A stretch of 43,349 nt of DNA from Planctomycetales bacterium (GTDB lineage Bacteria > Planctomycetota > Planctomycetia > Pirellulales > Pirellulaceae): positions 1-43,349 of the forward strand of contig JAGQOZ010000002.1 of NCBI GenBank assembly GCA_020426955.1, written 5' to 3'. How positions within the stretch are numbered: position 1 is the first letter of the stretch; every line of letters begins with the position of its first letter. A program made the position numbers and the translations under genes. Positions 7,348-16,000 of this stretch are shown in pieces. The notes beneath the pieces are model-generated. The model had not been told where the DNA came from and ran no database searches. It worked only from the letters and a program-made list of their open reading frames with translations.

Positions 7348-9120
7348 CTAGTCGTCGACGCGAGTCAACATGATCAGCCGCAAGTCCATCACGTTTTGAT
7401 GTGCCACTTCGCTGGCTTGAAGCAAAAGGGTCTGACGTCCTGCGGCCAGCGACATTGTACCAACTTCCAGCGGTTGGAAGTCCTTGACGTAGGATTCCGC
7501 GCGAACAACTCGATCGTGTTCGGCCCCCATCAGCGGCGGGTCATGTGGTTGCGAAATTTGAAATGGCAGTGTTGCCGCTTCGCCGCATTTTAACTGAAGG
7601 CGCGAACCAACGTCGGCGGCAGCGCAGGAATAGTATATTTGTATGCGGTACCGTCCGGCTTGCAACACGTCGACATCCCAGCGAATTTGATCGGTCGTTT
7701 GTTGCCAATGGGTGACGAACGAACAGTTGGGAAAGCGATTGGACCGTTTTAGATTGCCAGTCAACGTGGCGTCGCGAACAGGAAGCTGCGTGTAGGGAGC
7801 TGTCGCGTCCCCGATGGTAAAGGGCCGATCGTCTTGGCCAAAGCGATCGGGCACGACGTCTTGCTTCCAGTCTTGGATGGCCACAGTCAGGCGATCTACT
7901 TCGTGGGGAAAGCGATTCGCTACATCGTTTGTTTGGCCTGGGTCGGCAAGCATATCAAACAGCTGGCCTTGATGATCCAAGCGGAATCGCTGAGTTCGCG
8001 CGCTGATTCGACCATTCCAATGCGAAAAGAGTATGCGGTCGGTTGCCGGTGTATCTGGTTCGAAGAGCCAGCGTTGTAAACTTTGACCGTCCAGCGGTTT
8101 CGAGTTGCCGCGTGGCACATCCGCAAGTTCGGCCAGCGTGGGGAACAGGTCGATCACCGCGGCGTTCTGTTTCACGACCGTGCCAGGTGAAATTCGCGCG
8201 GGCCAACGCACAAACAGTGGCGAACGCACTCCACCTTCATCCGTCGAACCTTTTCGCCCTTTCATTTGCCCGTTCCAGCGATCTCCATTCGGCCCGTTGT
8301 CCGACAGGAAGACGACAATCGTATTGTGAGCAATGGCCAGTGTGTCCAGTTTGTCCAAAAGTCTGCCGACGTTCCAATCGATGTTTTCGCACATGGCCAA
8401 TGCCGCACGCGTGTGATTGATGTCTTCGGCGGTTTTTCGAGTGCCAAAGTGATTGAGTTCCTTGTTCGCAAATTTGTTCCACCATCGATCGGGAACTTGC
8501 ATGGGGGAATGCGGTGTGTTGTATGCGAGTAGCACGAAAAACGGTTGCTCCGCTGTGCACGAATCGTGAATGAAATCGATCGCCTTATCGGTGAAGTCGT
8601 CTGTTGTAAATCCGTTTCCTCGAACCAACTGGCCGTTGTGTTCCAAAACGGGCGAAAAATAGTTGCCCCAATGGCCCGAACAAAAACCGTAGAATTCGTC
8701 AAACCCGCGCGAATTGGGATGATACGGCGGCTGAGTGCCATTGTGCCATTTTCCAAACGCTGCCGTTCTATAACCGGCTGACGAAAACGATTGGGCCATC
8801 GTGTGTTCGTCCAGATTTAATCGTTCGCCACCCGACGATGTGCTGAATACGCCGCAGCGAGGATGATACCGGCCGGTCAACAATTCCGCTCGCGTGGGCG
8901 AGCAAACCGGACAGACAAAAAAGTGTTCGACACGCGCCCCGTCGGCAGCCAGTTGATCGAGGTGCGGAGTGTGAAGGTTCGAGTTTCCGTGCAGACTCAA
9001 ATCTCCCCATCCCTGATCATCCGACACGACGACCACAACGTTTGGCTGGCTGGCAACCGAGACGGACGTCACGATAAGTGTCACCAAAATGCTGTAGAAT
9101 TGTGAATGAATTCGAGCCAC
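7348..9120 (-). CDS. Secreted arylsulfatase-type sulfatase with C-terminal beta-sandwich-like domain
   Basis: A 590-residue protein with a signal peptide (residues about 1-25). The sulfatase domain (about 26-430) has the N-terminal metal site VVSDDQGWGD (D34, D35) and the formylglycine motif C73-S-P-T-R, whose cysteine is oxidised by a sulfatase-modifying enzyme. FLSDNGPNG and related metal-site segments are also present. It would remove sulfate esters from an organic, probably carbohydrate, substrate in the periplasm or outside. The last 150 residues (about 440-590; RWDVDVLQAGRYRIQIYYSC, HDRVVRAESY) resemble the accessory beta-sandwich often found on planctomycete sulfatases. The start is GTG, supported by AAGGAGCAGCA just upstream. 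It lies between a small unknown gene and the dehydrogenase, probably in one operon. Confidence 0.93.
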   Translation of the reverse strand: MARIHSQFYSILVTLIVTSVSVASQPNVVVVVSDDQGWGDLSLHGNSNLHTPHLDQLAADGARVEHFFVCPVCSPTRAELLTGRYHPRCGVFSTSSGGERLNLDEHTMAQSFSSAGYRTAAFGKWHNGTQPPYHPNSRGFDEFYGFCSGHWGNYFSPVLEHNGQLVRGNGFTTDDFTDKAIDFIHDSCTAEQPFFVLLAYNTPHSPMQVPDRWWNKFANKELNHFGTRKTAEDINHTRAALAMCENIDWNVGRLLDKLDTLAIAHNTIVVFLSDNGPNGDRWNGQMKGRKGSTDEGGVRSPLFVRWPARISPGTVVKQNAAVIDLFPTLAELADVPRGNSKPLDGQSLQRWLFEPDTPATDRILFSHWNGRISARTQRFRLDHQGQLFDMLADPGQTNDVANRFPHEVDRLTVAIQDWKQDVVPDRFGQDDRPFTIGDATAPYTQLPVRDATLTGNLKRSNRFPNCSFVTHWQQTTDQIRWDVDVLQAGRYRIQIYYSCAAADVGSRLQLKCGEAATLPFQISQPHDPPLMGAEHDRVVRAESYVKDFQPLEVGTMSLAAGRQTLLLQASEVAHQNVMDLRLIMLTRVDD

Positions 9121-9171
9121 TGCTGCTCCTTGCGTTTGCGGAATTGTTTAGATTAGGGGGTAACAAGCAGC

Positions 9172-9354
9172 TTAACTGTCTGGCGCATCGACGCCAATTT
9201 GCGCGAACGCGACGGTGGCGTTCGTGTTATTCGCGTTGCCATAACTGGCTAATTTAGGATGTTTCCGTAGGTCTTCAAGTGACGTAATGCGTGGCGGAAT
9301 ATCGTGATCTGTCGCGGCGAGCCGCAATTTGAGCTGGCGGACAACCGACACCAT
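9172..9354 (-). CDS. Small protein of unknown function upstream of the sulfatase
   Basis: A 60-residue frame starting MVSVVRQLKLRLAATDHD. The ATG at 9354 follows GAGGAAACGACTA, a reasonable ribosome-binding site; an ATG seven codons upstream is the alternative. There is a basic amphipathic N-terminal helix, then ITSLEDLRKHPKLASYG and a low-complexity Asn/Thr/Ala tail. I recognise no family. It is 51 bases from the sulfatase start on the same strand, so it may be the first gene of that operon. It is divergent from the H-box protein gene, whose ATG lies 55 bases away. A chance ORF cannot be excluded. Confidence 0.45.
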   Translation of the reverse strand: MVSVVRQLKLRLAATDHDIPPRITSLEDLRKHPKLASYGNANNTNATVAFAQIGVDAPDS

Positions 9355-9409
9355 TAGTCGTTTCCTCTTTTCCATTTGTTGCCATGATCGAGACGCAGGA
9401 CGCTATTTT

Positions 9410-9619
9410 ATGAGTGACCACAAGTTGGCAGTGCATCAATTGAAGAATTCGCTGACGGCAATCCGCCAATTATTGTACTTGGTTCGCAAGAAAAGTGGCG
9501 CACAGACGCCAGATCTGGAGAAGTACCTCGATCTACTCGAACAGGAGGTTGTCCAGTGTTGCACCTTGGCGGACACACTGGACATCCACCCAGATCCTAG
9601 TGAAGACAATCTTGCATGA
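9410..9619 (+). CDS. Stand-alone histidine-kinase dimerisation (H-box)-like protein
   Basis: A 69-residue protein. Residues 8-24 (VHQLKNSLTAIRQLLYL) closely match the H-box helix of HisKA domains (H-E-L-R-N-P-L-T-A-I in the family), with a His where the phosphorylated His would be and S in place of the usual Pro. The second helix (KYLDLLEQEVVQCCTLADTL) matches the second helix of the same domain. There is no catalytic ATPase domain, sensor domain or membrane segment, and the protein ends after an acidic tail. The start at 9410 is chosen because it begins just before the recognisable fold; an upstream in-frame codon at 9329 would add an unlikely Cys-rich leader. The FixJ-type regulator gene follows 123 bases later, so the two probably function together, perhaps as phosphotransfer partner or inhibitor. 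Confidence 0.7.
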   Translation: MSDHKLAVHQLKNSLTAIRQLLYLVRKKSGAQTPDLEKYLDLLEQEVVQCCTLADTLDIHPDPSEDNLA

Positions 9620-9660
9620 TCGCAAAAGAAGCGTTATCTATCCGAATCATAAACGGACGT

Positions 9661-9694
9661 TAATACGGTGGCGGTTGCGGCGTTCCGTATTAAT
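9661..9694. promoter_or_regulatory. Inverted repeat upstream of the FixJ-type regulator gene
   Basis: Perfect 9-bp arms TTAATACGG (9661-9669) and CCGTATTAA (9686-9694) are separated by a 16-base GC-rich spacer. It lies 48 bases upstream of the regulator's ATG. Arms of this size and about 25-bp centre-to-centre spacing would suit a dimeric regulator, possibly the LuxR-type protein encoded next door; a transcript hairpin is the alternative. Confidence 0.55.
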
Positions 9695-9742
9695 TGCTGC
9701 CAAAATTGGGAAAGGTCGCGGATCAATTGCGAGGAGGAAGAA

Positions 9743-10432
9743 ATGGGAGACAGAGTTTGCGTGATTGATGATGACGCGGCATCGCGTGAGACACTGCAGC
9801 GACTGTTCCGGTCCGTTGGCGTCGATCACGCCACCTTTGATACGGCAGAAGCGTTTCTCCAGCAACTGCCTAGTAATGGATGTGGCTGTATTGTTGCCGA
9901 CATTCGACTGCGAGGCATGAGCGGCTTGGAGCTGATGGAAGTTCTCCAGAAGAATAAGCTGATGATTCCGGTCGTGATTGTTTCCGGTTTTGCTACCATG
10001 CGAACGGCTGTTCGCGCCATGCGGATGGGGGCATTGTCCGTCTTGAGCAAACCTGTTGACGAAGAAGAGTTGTGGTCAACGGTTCGCGAGGGTCTATCGC
10101 AGTACGCTGTTGCCAGCCAACGGCTGAATCGCCGCAAGGAATTGCAGCAATCCTTTGCAAGTTTAACACCGCAGGAGCAAACGGTTGCCGACGCCGTCAT
10201 CGATGGCTGTACGAACAAAGTCATTGCGGAAAAATTGAGCGTCAGCGTGCGGACTGTAGAAGCACGACGTCATAACGTGCTTCACAAGACAGGCGCCCAA
10301 TCCATTCCTGAATTGGTCAAGTTGTGGCTGGCGAGCAAGGATCCTGAGGAAATGTTGGACATCTTGTATTCGCGACCGCCAGGAGATATTGATCCGCAAG
10401 CATGGGACTTCGGAGACCGAGCGGCCGGTTGA
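9743..10432 (+). CDS. FixJ/NarL-type response regulator (receiver plus LuxR HTH)
   Basis: A 229-residue two-domain regulator. The receiver domain (about 4-120) has the acidic pocket D9-D10-D11, phosphoacceptor D53 (in CIVADIRLRG), switch S81 and K103 (LSKPVDEEEL). A LuxR-type helix-turn-helix covers about 150-210 (LTPQEQTVADAVIDG, then NKVIAEKLSVSVRTVEARR). It should bind DNA as a phosphorylation-driven dimer. The start at 9743 is set by the strong GAGGAGGAAG at 9731-9740; a longer in-frame reading from 9668 runs through the inverted repeat and is rejected. No full histidine kinase is adjacent; the H-box-like protein gene upstream is the obvious partner. The 3' end converges on the phosphatase gene with 9 bases between stops. 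About 20 residues follow the HTH and are unassigned. Confidence 0.93.
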   Translation: MGDRVCVIDDDAASRETLQRLFRSVGVDHATFDTAEAFLQQLPSNGCGCIVADIRLRGMSGLELMEVLQKNKLMIPVVIVSGFATMRTAVRAMRMGALSVLSKPVDEEELWSTVREGLSQYAVASQRLNRRKELQQSFASLTPQEQTVADAVIDGCTNKVIAEKLSVSVRTVEARRHNVLHKTGAQSIPELVKLWLASKDPEEMLDILYSRPPGDIDPQAWDFGDRAAG

Positions 10433-10441
10433 TCGCCCAGT

Positions 10442-12097
10442 TTAGCAACGACTAATGCAGACCAAACACATGTCGTCTCGATTCGGAATTCCGTTGGTGA
10501 ATTTTCGCACGTCCTCGACGATGGCTCGCCCGACAATCGTGGGATCGTTGGTCTGGTTGGCTTTCAGCAAAGCAATCATTCGTTCTTCGCCGTAAAGCTG
10601 AAAGTCAGGATCGGTTGCTTCGGTGATGCCGTCTGTAAAAAGCACCATGGTATCGCCTACGTTGAACGGCACTGTATGGGATTCGAACGTGAGGTCATCA
10701 TCCAGCAAGATGGCGGGTCCGACATGATCACGAATCGCAAAACGAGTTACCTGATTGTCTGCTCGTCGAATTAGCGGTGGCATGTGACCTGCGGCAACAA
10801 AGGTAGCGGCGTTGGCCTGTGGGTCCAGGATCGCCAGCACTAACGTGATAAATCGATCTTCCAACTGGTCTGCTGCCAACGTCTGATTCAGTTGTTCCAT
10901 GGCCCTGGCTGGATCTTCATTGGAGGCCAATGCAAATTTTACCGACGCGGAAAGTTTGGACATCAGTAACGATGCGGCGATCCCATGGCCGACGACATCC
11001 GCCACGACCACCGCCCATTTTCCGTCGGGCAGACCAATGTAATCGTAATAGTCACCGCCTACGTGGTTCGCGGGCTTGTAATAATCGTAGAACAAGTAGC
11101 AGCTACAATTGGGAACCGATTTGGGAAGAAATCCATTCTGGACTTCGCGTGCCAATTGAAGATCTCGCTCCAATTCCCGTTGCGCTAAGGCACGTTCATG
11201 CAGTTGTGCATTATCGATCGCGATGGCGGCTTGCGTGGCGACACTGCTGAGAACTTCCAAGTCTTCCGCTTTAAATCGCTTGCGTTGGTCAATTGTGTCG
11301 ATTTGAATCGCGCCAATGGCAACGCCGTCCACGTTAACCAGCGGAGCGCAGATCATGGACCGAATCCGAAATTCGGCAATGCTTTCGCTCATATCGAACC
11401 GTTTATCGGTGGCCGCGTCTTCTGAGACAATTGCTTGCTTCGAATCAATGACATGATTCACAATCGTCTTACTGATCCGAATGGTGTCGGTCGTTTCGCG
11501 ACGCAGTTTAGTCCACTTGGCAATCAGCTTGTTTTGTTCACGAAGCACAATGAAACCGCGGTCGGCTTGCAGAAAGATCTTGAACAACGAATTTAACACT
11601 TGCGGCAGAACTTGGTCCAATGACAACGATCTGCCAAGACTTTTGGTGATTTCCAGCAGCGCTTGTAGTTTGACGTCGGAACTGGCCGAAAAACGAACGC
11701 CTTCATCACTGGAAATATCCAGCTTGGACATGATGGTGGAACTCTGCGCGTATTCGCCATCCTCCATAAGGACAGTGACGCCGCCGGTGCGAGTTACCGG
11801 AGTAACGTCATTTGAATTGAACGTAAACGAAATGTCACAGACTCGGATCTGATCCCCCTCGGATAAGGCTCGTTTGCCATAGACCAGTTCTTCGTTCACA
11901 TAAGTCCCATTTCGGCTTTGTAAATCTTCGATGAAGAACGTCGTGCCGTCTCGCAGTACCCGAGCGTGGTGGCGACTCACCGCTCCTGCTTCCACCACAA
12001 TGTCACATTCGGGATGGCGTCCTAGCACGTATTCTCGACGAAGAATACGGTGCTTTCGTCCCGCGTGCTGCCCGTTGTTTTCGATCAATGTCGCCAT
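10442..12097 (-). CDS. FHA-GAF-PP2C (SpoIIE/RsbU-type) serine phosphatase
   Basis: A 551-residue cytoplasmic signalling protein. An FHA domain (about 20-95) has the phosphothreonine-binding residues in VLGRHPECDIVV, VSRHHARV and LQSRNGTYVN. A GAF sensor domain covers about 150-305 (QVLPQVLNSLFKIF, then MICAPLVNVDGVAIGAIQID). A PP2C-type phosphatase domain covers about 340-551 (HVGGDYYDYI, VVADVVGHGIAASLL, LFTDGITEATD), with the metal-binding aspartates present. RsbU-like phosphatases usually dephosphorylate anti-sigma-factor antagonists; no such antagonist or anti-sigma gene is nearby, so the target is unknown. The start is placed at 12097 because GGGAGAAAG lies correctly upstream; the frame stays open 44 codons further without family similarity. 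It converges on the response regulator. Confidence 0.93.
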   Translation of the reverse strand: MATLIENNGQHAGRKHRILRREYVLGRHPECDIVVEAGAVSRHHARVLRDGTTFFIEDLQSRNGTYVNEELVYGKRALSEGDQIRVCDISFTFNSNDVTPVTRTGGVTVLMEDGEYAQSSTIMSKLDISSDEGVRFSASSDVKLQALLEITKSLGRSLSLDQVLPQVLNSLFKIFLQADRGFIVLREQNKLIAKWTKLRRETTDTIRISKTIVNHVIDSKQAIVSEDAATDKRFDMSESIAEFRIRSMICAPLVNVDGVAIGAIQIDTIDQRKRFKAEDLEVLSSVATQAAIAIDNAQLHERALAQRELERDLQLAREVQNGFLPKSVPNCSCYLFYDYYKPANHVGGDYYDYIGLPDGKWAVVVADVVGHGIAASLLMSKLSASVKFALASNEDPARAMEQLNQTLAADQLEDRFITLVLAILDPQANAATFVAAGHMPPLIRRADNQVTRFAIRDHVGPAILLDDDLTFESHTVPFNVGDTMVLFTDGITEATDPDFQLYGEERMIALLKANQTNDPTIVGRAIVEDVRKFTNGIPNRDDMCLVCISRC

Positions 12098-12216
12098 TGA
12101 AAGTCTTTCTCCCAAGCCCAAATGGTTTGACTCATTATCTCGTTGTTTCCACGCCCTTAAAGGCCTTATACGCCAAGAAAGTGAATCTTCACTGTTGAAA
12201 TCCGCTCTAAGCGGCG

Positions 12217-12246
12217 TTGCCAAATCCACGGTACTCGCTGTATAAA
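12217..12246 (+). promoter_or_regulatory. Sigma-70 type promoter of the tRNA gene
   Basis: TTGCCA at 12217-12222, an 18-base spacer and TATAAA at 12241-12246. Transcription would start just before the tRNA at 12257. Confidence 0.55.
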
Positions 12247-12256
12247 TCTAGAAGTT

Positions 12257-12328
12257 TGGGGTGTGGTGTAATCGGTAGCACAACGGATTCTGGTTCCGTT
12301 AGTTGGGGTTCGAGTCCCTGCACCCTAG
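12257..12328 (+). tRNA. tRNA-Gln (anticodon CUG)
   Basis: A 72-base cloverleaf. The acceptor stem TGGGGTG pairs with CACCCTA (first pair U1-A72, typical of glutamine tRNA). The D arm contains GTGTAATCGGTAGCAC. The anticodon stem ACGGA/TCCGT encloses TTCTGGT, giving CTG, which reads CAG. The T arm is TGGGG/CCCTG around TTCGAGT. G73 follows and the 3' CCA is not encoded, so it must be added after transcription. It stands alone, divergent from the phosphatase gene. The T stem contains one G-U and one U-G pair. Confidence 0.96.
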
Positions 12329-12413
12329 TTTTCCCTATTTAACATCTTGAAATTTGGGGTGATTAGGCAATACTGGGGCTTCTGACACATCGATTCGTCT
12401 ATGTGAGGTTGTC

Positions 12414-12611
12414 ATGAAGCCTGAAAAGGTTACAAGGTATTGTGCTAGTTGCTGGCGAGAGGAATTTCATCGCCCGATCACCGTTGGCCGAGCCGCAAAG
12501 TTGATCATTCTGGTTTGCACGTTGGGTCTGGCTGCACCGCTTTGGCCGTGTCAGTGCGTGACTTGCGGTACGATTCGGCCGCAATCAACATTTCTTCGCC
12601 GTGCGTCTTAG
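12414..12611 (+). CDS. Small Cys-rich membrane protein, zinc-ribbon-like
   Basis: A 65-residue protein starting at the ATG at 12414. Cysteines are paired as C10-x2-C13 near the N-terminus and C48-x2-C51 near the C-terminus, with extra C35 and C46, and a hydrophobic stretch between the pairs (about 27-45, including LIILVCTLGLAAPLW). Two CxxC pairs flanking one membrane helix suggest a small metal-binding membrane protein, a type common among uncharacterised bacterial small proteins. No Shine-Dalgarno sequence is clear and no partner gene is adjacent. The pattern of cysteines argues that it is real, but the function is unknown. Confidence 0.5.
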   Translation: MKPEKVTRYCASCWREEFHRPITVGRAAKLIILVCTLGLAAPLWPCQCVTCGTIRPQSTFLRRAS

Positions 12612-12726
12612 TCGTCGACGTTATATTGCTTTTCGTCCCAGACACTCTTATGAATTGCGCGCTAATTTCTCGGCGCTAGTCTTTCGTAACGCTGTTAAAA
12701 TAGGTTGTTTGCACCAGAATGAATCC

Positions 12727-12754
12727 TTGAGAGGTGGTGCGGCCGGATTATAAT
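12727..12754 (+). promoter_or_regulatory. Sigma-70 type promoter for the giant gene
   Basis: TTGAGA at 12727-12732, a 16-base spacer and a perfect TATAAT at 12749-12754. The implied leader is about 305 bases, long enough for post-transcriptional control. Confidence 0.6.
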
Positions 12755-12890
12755 CGAATCCCGCAGAATTGGCTTCGTCGATACGACCGGACGATTCGAC
12801 GCAGTGTTGAATTCTGAATTGAATTCCACTGCGGCTGCATCGAAACGCATCAACTTGGTGTCGAACGACGGCCATCTGGAAAAGCGATTC

Positions 12891-13070
12891 ATGAAGAGGT
12901 TTCGCCGTGTTTTACGGTGTTTGGCGACATCGGTACGGTTATTGCTCACCGGCGAAAATTTCCAGTTCTGCGAAACGCGTTTTGTTAACAGCGACAAAGT
13001 AGTGGCGTATCGCCAACCGCTTCTTCAACTTAAATCACCTGGTCCAGTAACTGAGGGTGTTACCCTATGA
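12891..13070 (+). CDS. Possible leader ORF overlapping the giant gene start
   Basis: A 59-residue frame beginning MKRFRRVLRCLATSVRLLL. Its stop TGA overlaps the giant gene's ATG (ATGA at 13067-13070), the arrangement that couples translation. A weak GGAAAAG lies upstream of the ATG. The product is basic at the start and then hydrophobic, but matches no family I know. It could be a coupling leader peptide or a chance frame. Confidence 0.3.
   Translation: MKRFRRVLRCLATSVRLLLTGENFQFCETRFVNSDKVVAYRQPLLQLKSPGPVTEGVTL
13054..13066 (+). promoter_or_regulatory. Hairpin covering the giant gene's ribosome-binding site
   Basis: AGGGT and ACCCT pair across a GTT loop, ending at the base before the ATG. 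The 5' arm contains the only Shine-Dalgarno-like bases (GAGGG), so folding would hide the site unless ribosomes arriving from the upstream ORF open it. Confidence 0.45.
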
Positions 13071-16000
13071 GCGATCACGCTCCGAATCGTAAAGACAAGA
13101 AACCCGCCCCTGCCTCCAAATCGAAACGCCCCGCGTCAAAAAACCGACTGGTCGAGTCATTGGAAGAACGGCATCTTTTGGCCGTCAGTCCTCAGCTAGT
13201 TGCCATTCAACCGAATTCCGGTGATGTATTGGCGGACGGTGCACAGCGGCACGTTGCGCCCGAGGAACTGACGTTGGTGTTTAGCGAACTCCAGCAGATT
13301 GACCCGGCAACGCTGGACGGAATTCAAGTGATTCGTTCGGGCTTTGATGGGGCCTTTGATGGCGTTACGGATGTGATGGTCCAGCCTGGCTATATCGGTG
13401 TCAATCCGGATCGAACCAACGAAGTCATTGTGCGTTTCGCTGAATCCCTGCCCGACGATACGTACCGAATTCAGATTTCTGCCATCGACGATGCGGCTCG
13501 CAATCTAGTGGCACTCCGCAACGTCGAAGGTGATCCGTTTTTGCCTCGTCTGGCAGGCGCGGACCGAACGATCATCACATTCGATCTGGATCTAGGTGCG
13601 CAGGTGGTCGGTGTTGTTCCGCAGCCGATTTCGCGTAATGCAGACGGTTCACTCTCACAGGCTCGCAACCAGATCCAAGTCTATTTCAACAATGACGACT
13701 TGGACCCCGTCAAGGCGGTCAATTCGGCTTTTTACCGGTTGGTGTTCACCAACGATACGGTCAACAATACGGATGACGTTGTCTACACGCCGACGCAGGT
13801 CGAATACGATGCGCAGCGAGACCTGGTGGTACTGACATTTGCCGATGACATCGAAAAACTCTCCAGCGGTGAAGGTACTTACCGCTTGCGCATCGGCACG
13901 GACGAAATCATCACGGACACGCCCGTCGAAATCACTCCCGCCGAAGACCCCGGTTCCAGTTTTGCCACGGCCAATGACTTGGGAACACTTGTTCCTGGGG
14001 CAAAACTGGTGACCGCAGCCATCGATCCCAATCTACATCCGCTGGATTTTCCTGGGTCGAACGACGAACCGGGCCATCGGGAAATCGCCCAAGAGACACA
14101 CCTGATTGGCATTTCCGATGCCTCGGCCGGTATTACTACGTTGCAGTACAACTTCAAGGAAATCTATGGACAGGACCAATTCGAAAATGACCTGTTCAAT
14201 CTGATTACCGAGAACCAAAAGAATCGGGCTCGTGAGATTTTCGAACTCTACGGTTCGTACCTAGGCGTCCAATTTGAAGAGACGGACGGCGATGGAATTA
14301 TTGTTGTCACGGGAGACTTGCGCGAACTGGATGACATGGCAACCGTTGCCACCGGTGGTGTGTTGGGCATCGCTGGATTTCAGCAATTAACCAACCAACC
14401 GATGATTATCTTGGATAGCCTAGAGCGCTGGGACGATTCGTTTGGCGAAACGATCGAGCCGAATCGGTTTAGTTGGATGGAAGTGGCCATGCACGAAATA
14501 GGTCACTTGTTGGGTCTTGGTCATGCAACCGACGTCGCGCCGTATTCTGTGATGGCCGGGCAAATCGAAGATACGCAAACGTTGTATGATGATTTCATCC
14601 GCAACTTTGAATACATCTTTCCTGGCGATGTGGATGTGCTTCACGGTCAATATTTGCACCGTCCGGAAAGCAATGACATCGATGTCTATCGCTTGGACCT
14701 TCCAGAAAAGGGGAAATTATCGCTGGAAGTGATTGCCGAACGCCAAGCGGATTCAAGTCTTTTAGATAGTTATCTTACGCTGTATCGCGAACAAAACGGG
14801 CGGCGAGTTCGAATTGCAGGTAACGACGATTACTTTAGCGAAGACAGTTTCTTAGAGCTGGAACTTGGTGCAGGCACCTACTACGTGGCGGTGACTTCGA
14901 CAGGGAATTCGGACTTCGACCCAACCGTCGAAGATTCGGGATTCGGCGGAACGTCGGACGGACCTTATCAGTTGAGGCTTGATTTTCGACCGCAAGCAGA
15001 CAACGTGCTGACCGATGCCACGGGAACCATGTTTGATGGCGATGCGGATGGCATCCAGGGTGGAATTTATAACTTCTGGTTCCGCGCGGTAGATGCTAAC
15101 AACACAACTTTCGTCGACAAGGCGGCGCCCGCCGGAGGCGATGGTACGTTGGCCAGCCCGTACAACAATCTACGAGTTGCCCTGTCTTCCGCCAACGCGC
15201 CGGCAGCGGGTGGCATTTTGCGAGTGGTTGGCAATGGCGGCACCGATGGTGACGTTTCCACGTTGGGTGACAATCTGGCTTATGAAATTGGCAATTCGGG
15301 CGGGCGTTTGGCAGATGGTTCTTCGTTAACCGTGCCAGCAGGTGTTTCCATGATGGTGGACGCTGGCACTGTCTTCAAAATGTTGAATTCCAATGTTCAT
15401 GTGGGTAGTTCGGCCGTCGGAATTGATCGTAGTGAATCTGCTTTGCAGATCCTGGGCACGCCAGAAGCATCTGTGGTGTTTACCTCTTACGACGACCAAT
15501 CGATTGGTGTCGACACGAACCCTCGCGTGACATCGCCGGACGCCGGCGATTGGGGCGGATTGATTTTCCAAAATGACGTGGATCGGAAAGAAGGACGATT
15601 TGACTACGAACAAGAAGGCATTTTCTTAAACTTCGTGAATCATGCCGACATTCGGTACGGTGGTGGCAACGTCGTCGTTGATTCCGTGCAATCCGTGGTC
15701 GCTCCAATCCACATGATTAGCGCGCGACCGACCATTGCTTATAACACCATTCAACACAGTGCTGATGCAGCAATGTCCGCCAACCCCGACAGTTTTGAAG
15801 AATCTCGTTACGCGGCTATCGATTCGTTTGGCGTTCATTATCAAGATTCTCTATTCACGCCTGGATATGATCGAGTTGGACCGGATATTCGCGGCAATCG
15901 GTTGTTCGACAATTCGATCAACGGCATTTTTGTTCGCATCGAGACGCCTGTCGGTGACTCGCTAGAAAAACTGACGGTCACCGGACGATGGGATGACACT

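Larger units (their letters stand above)
12612..13066. other. Leader region of the giant gene
   Basis: This 455-base stretch holds a sigma-70 promoter at 12727-12754, then about 300 bases of untranslated or leader-coding RNA. A possible short ORF starts at 12891 and ends across the ATG of the giant gene, and a hairpin covers the ribosome-binding site at 13054-13066. Confidence 0.6.

Noticed and set aside
12257-12328. tRNA-linked integration site or mobile island
   Set aside because: No integrase gene and no repeat of the tRNA 3' end was seen in the window.
12804-12890. Upstream extension of the leader frame from a GTG
   Set aside because: No ribosome-binding site and a composition unlike coding sequence; only the part from the ATG at 12891 is kept, as a low-confidence leader.
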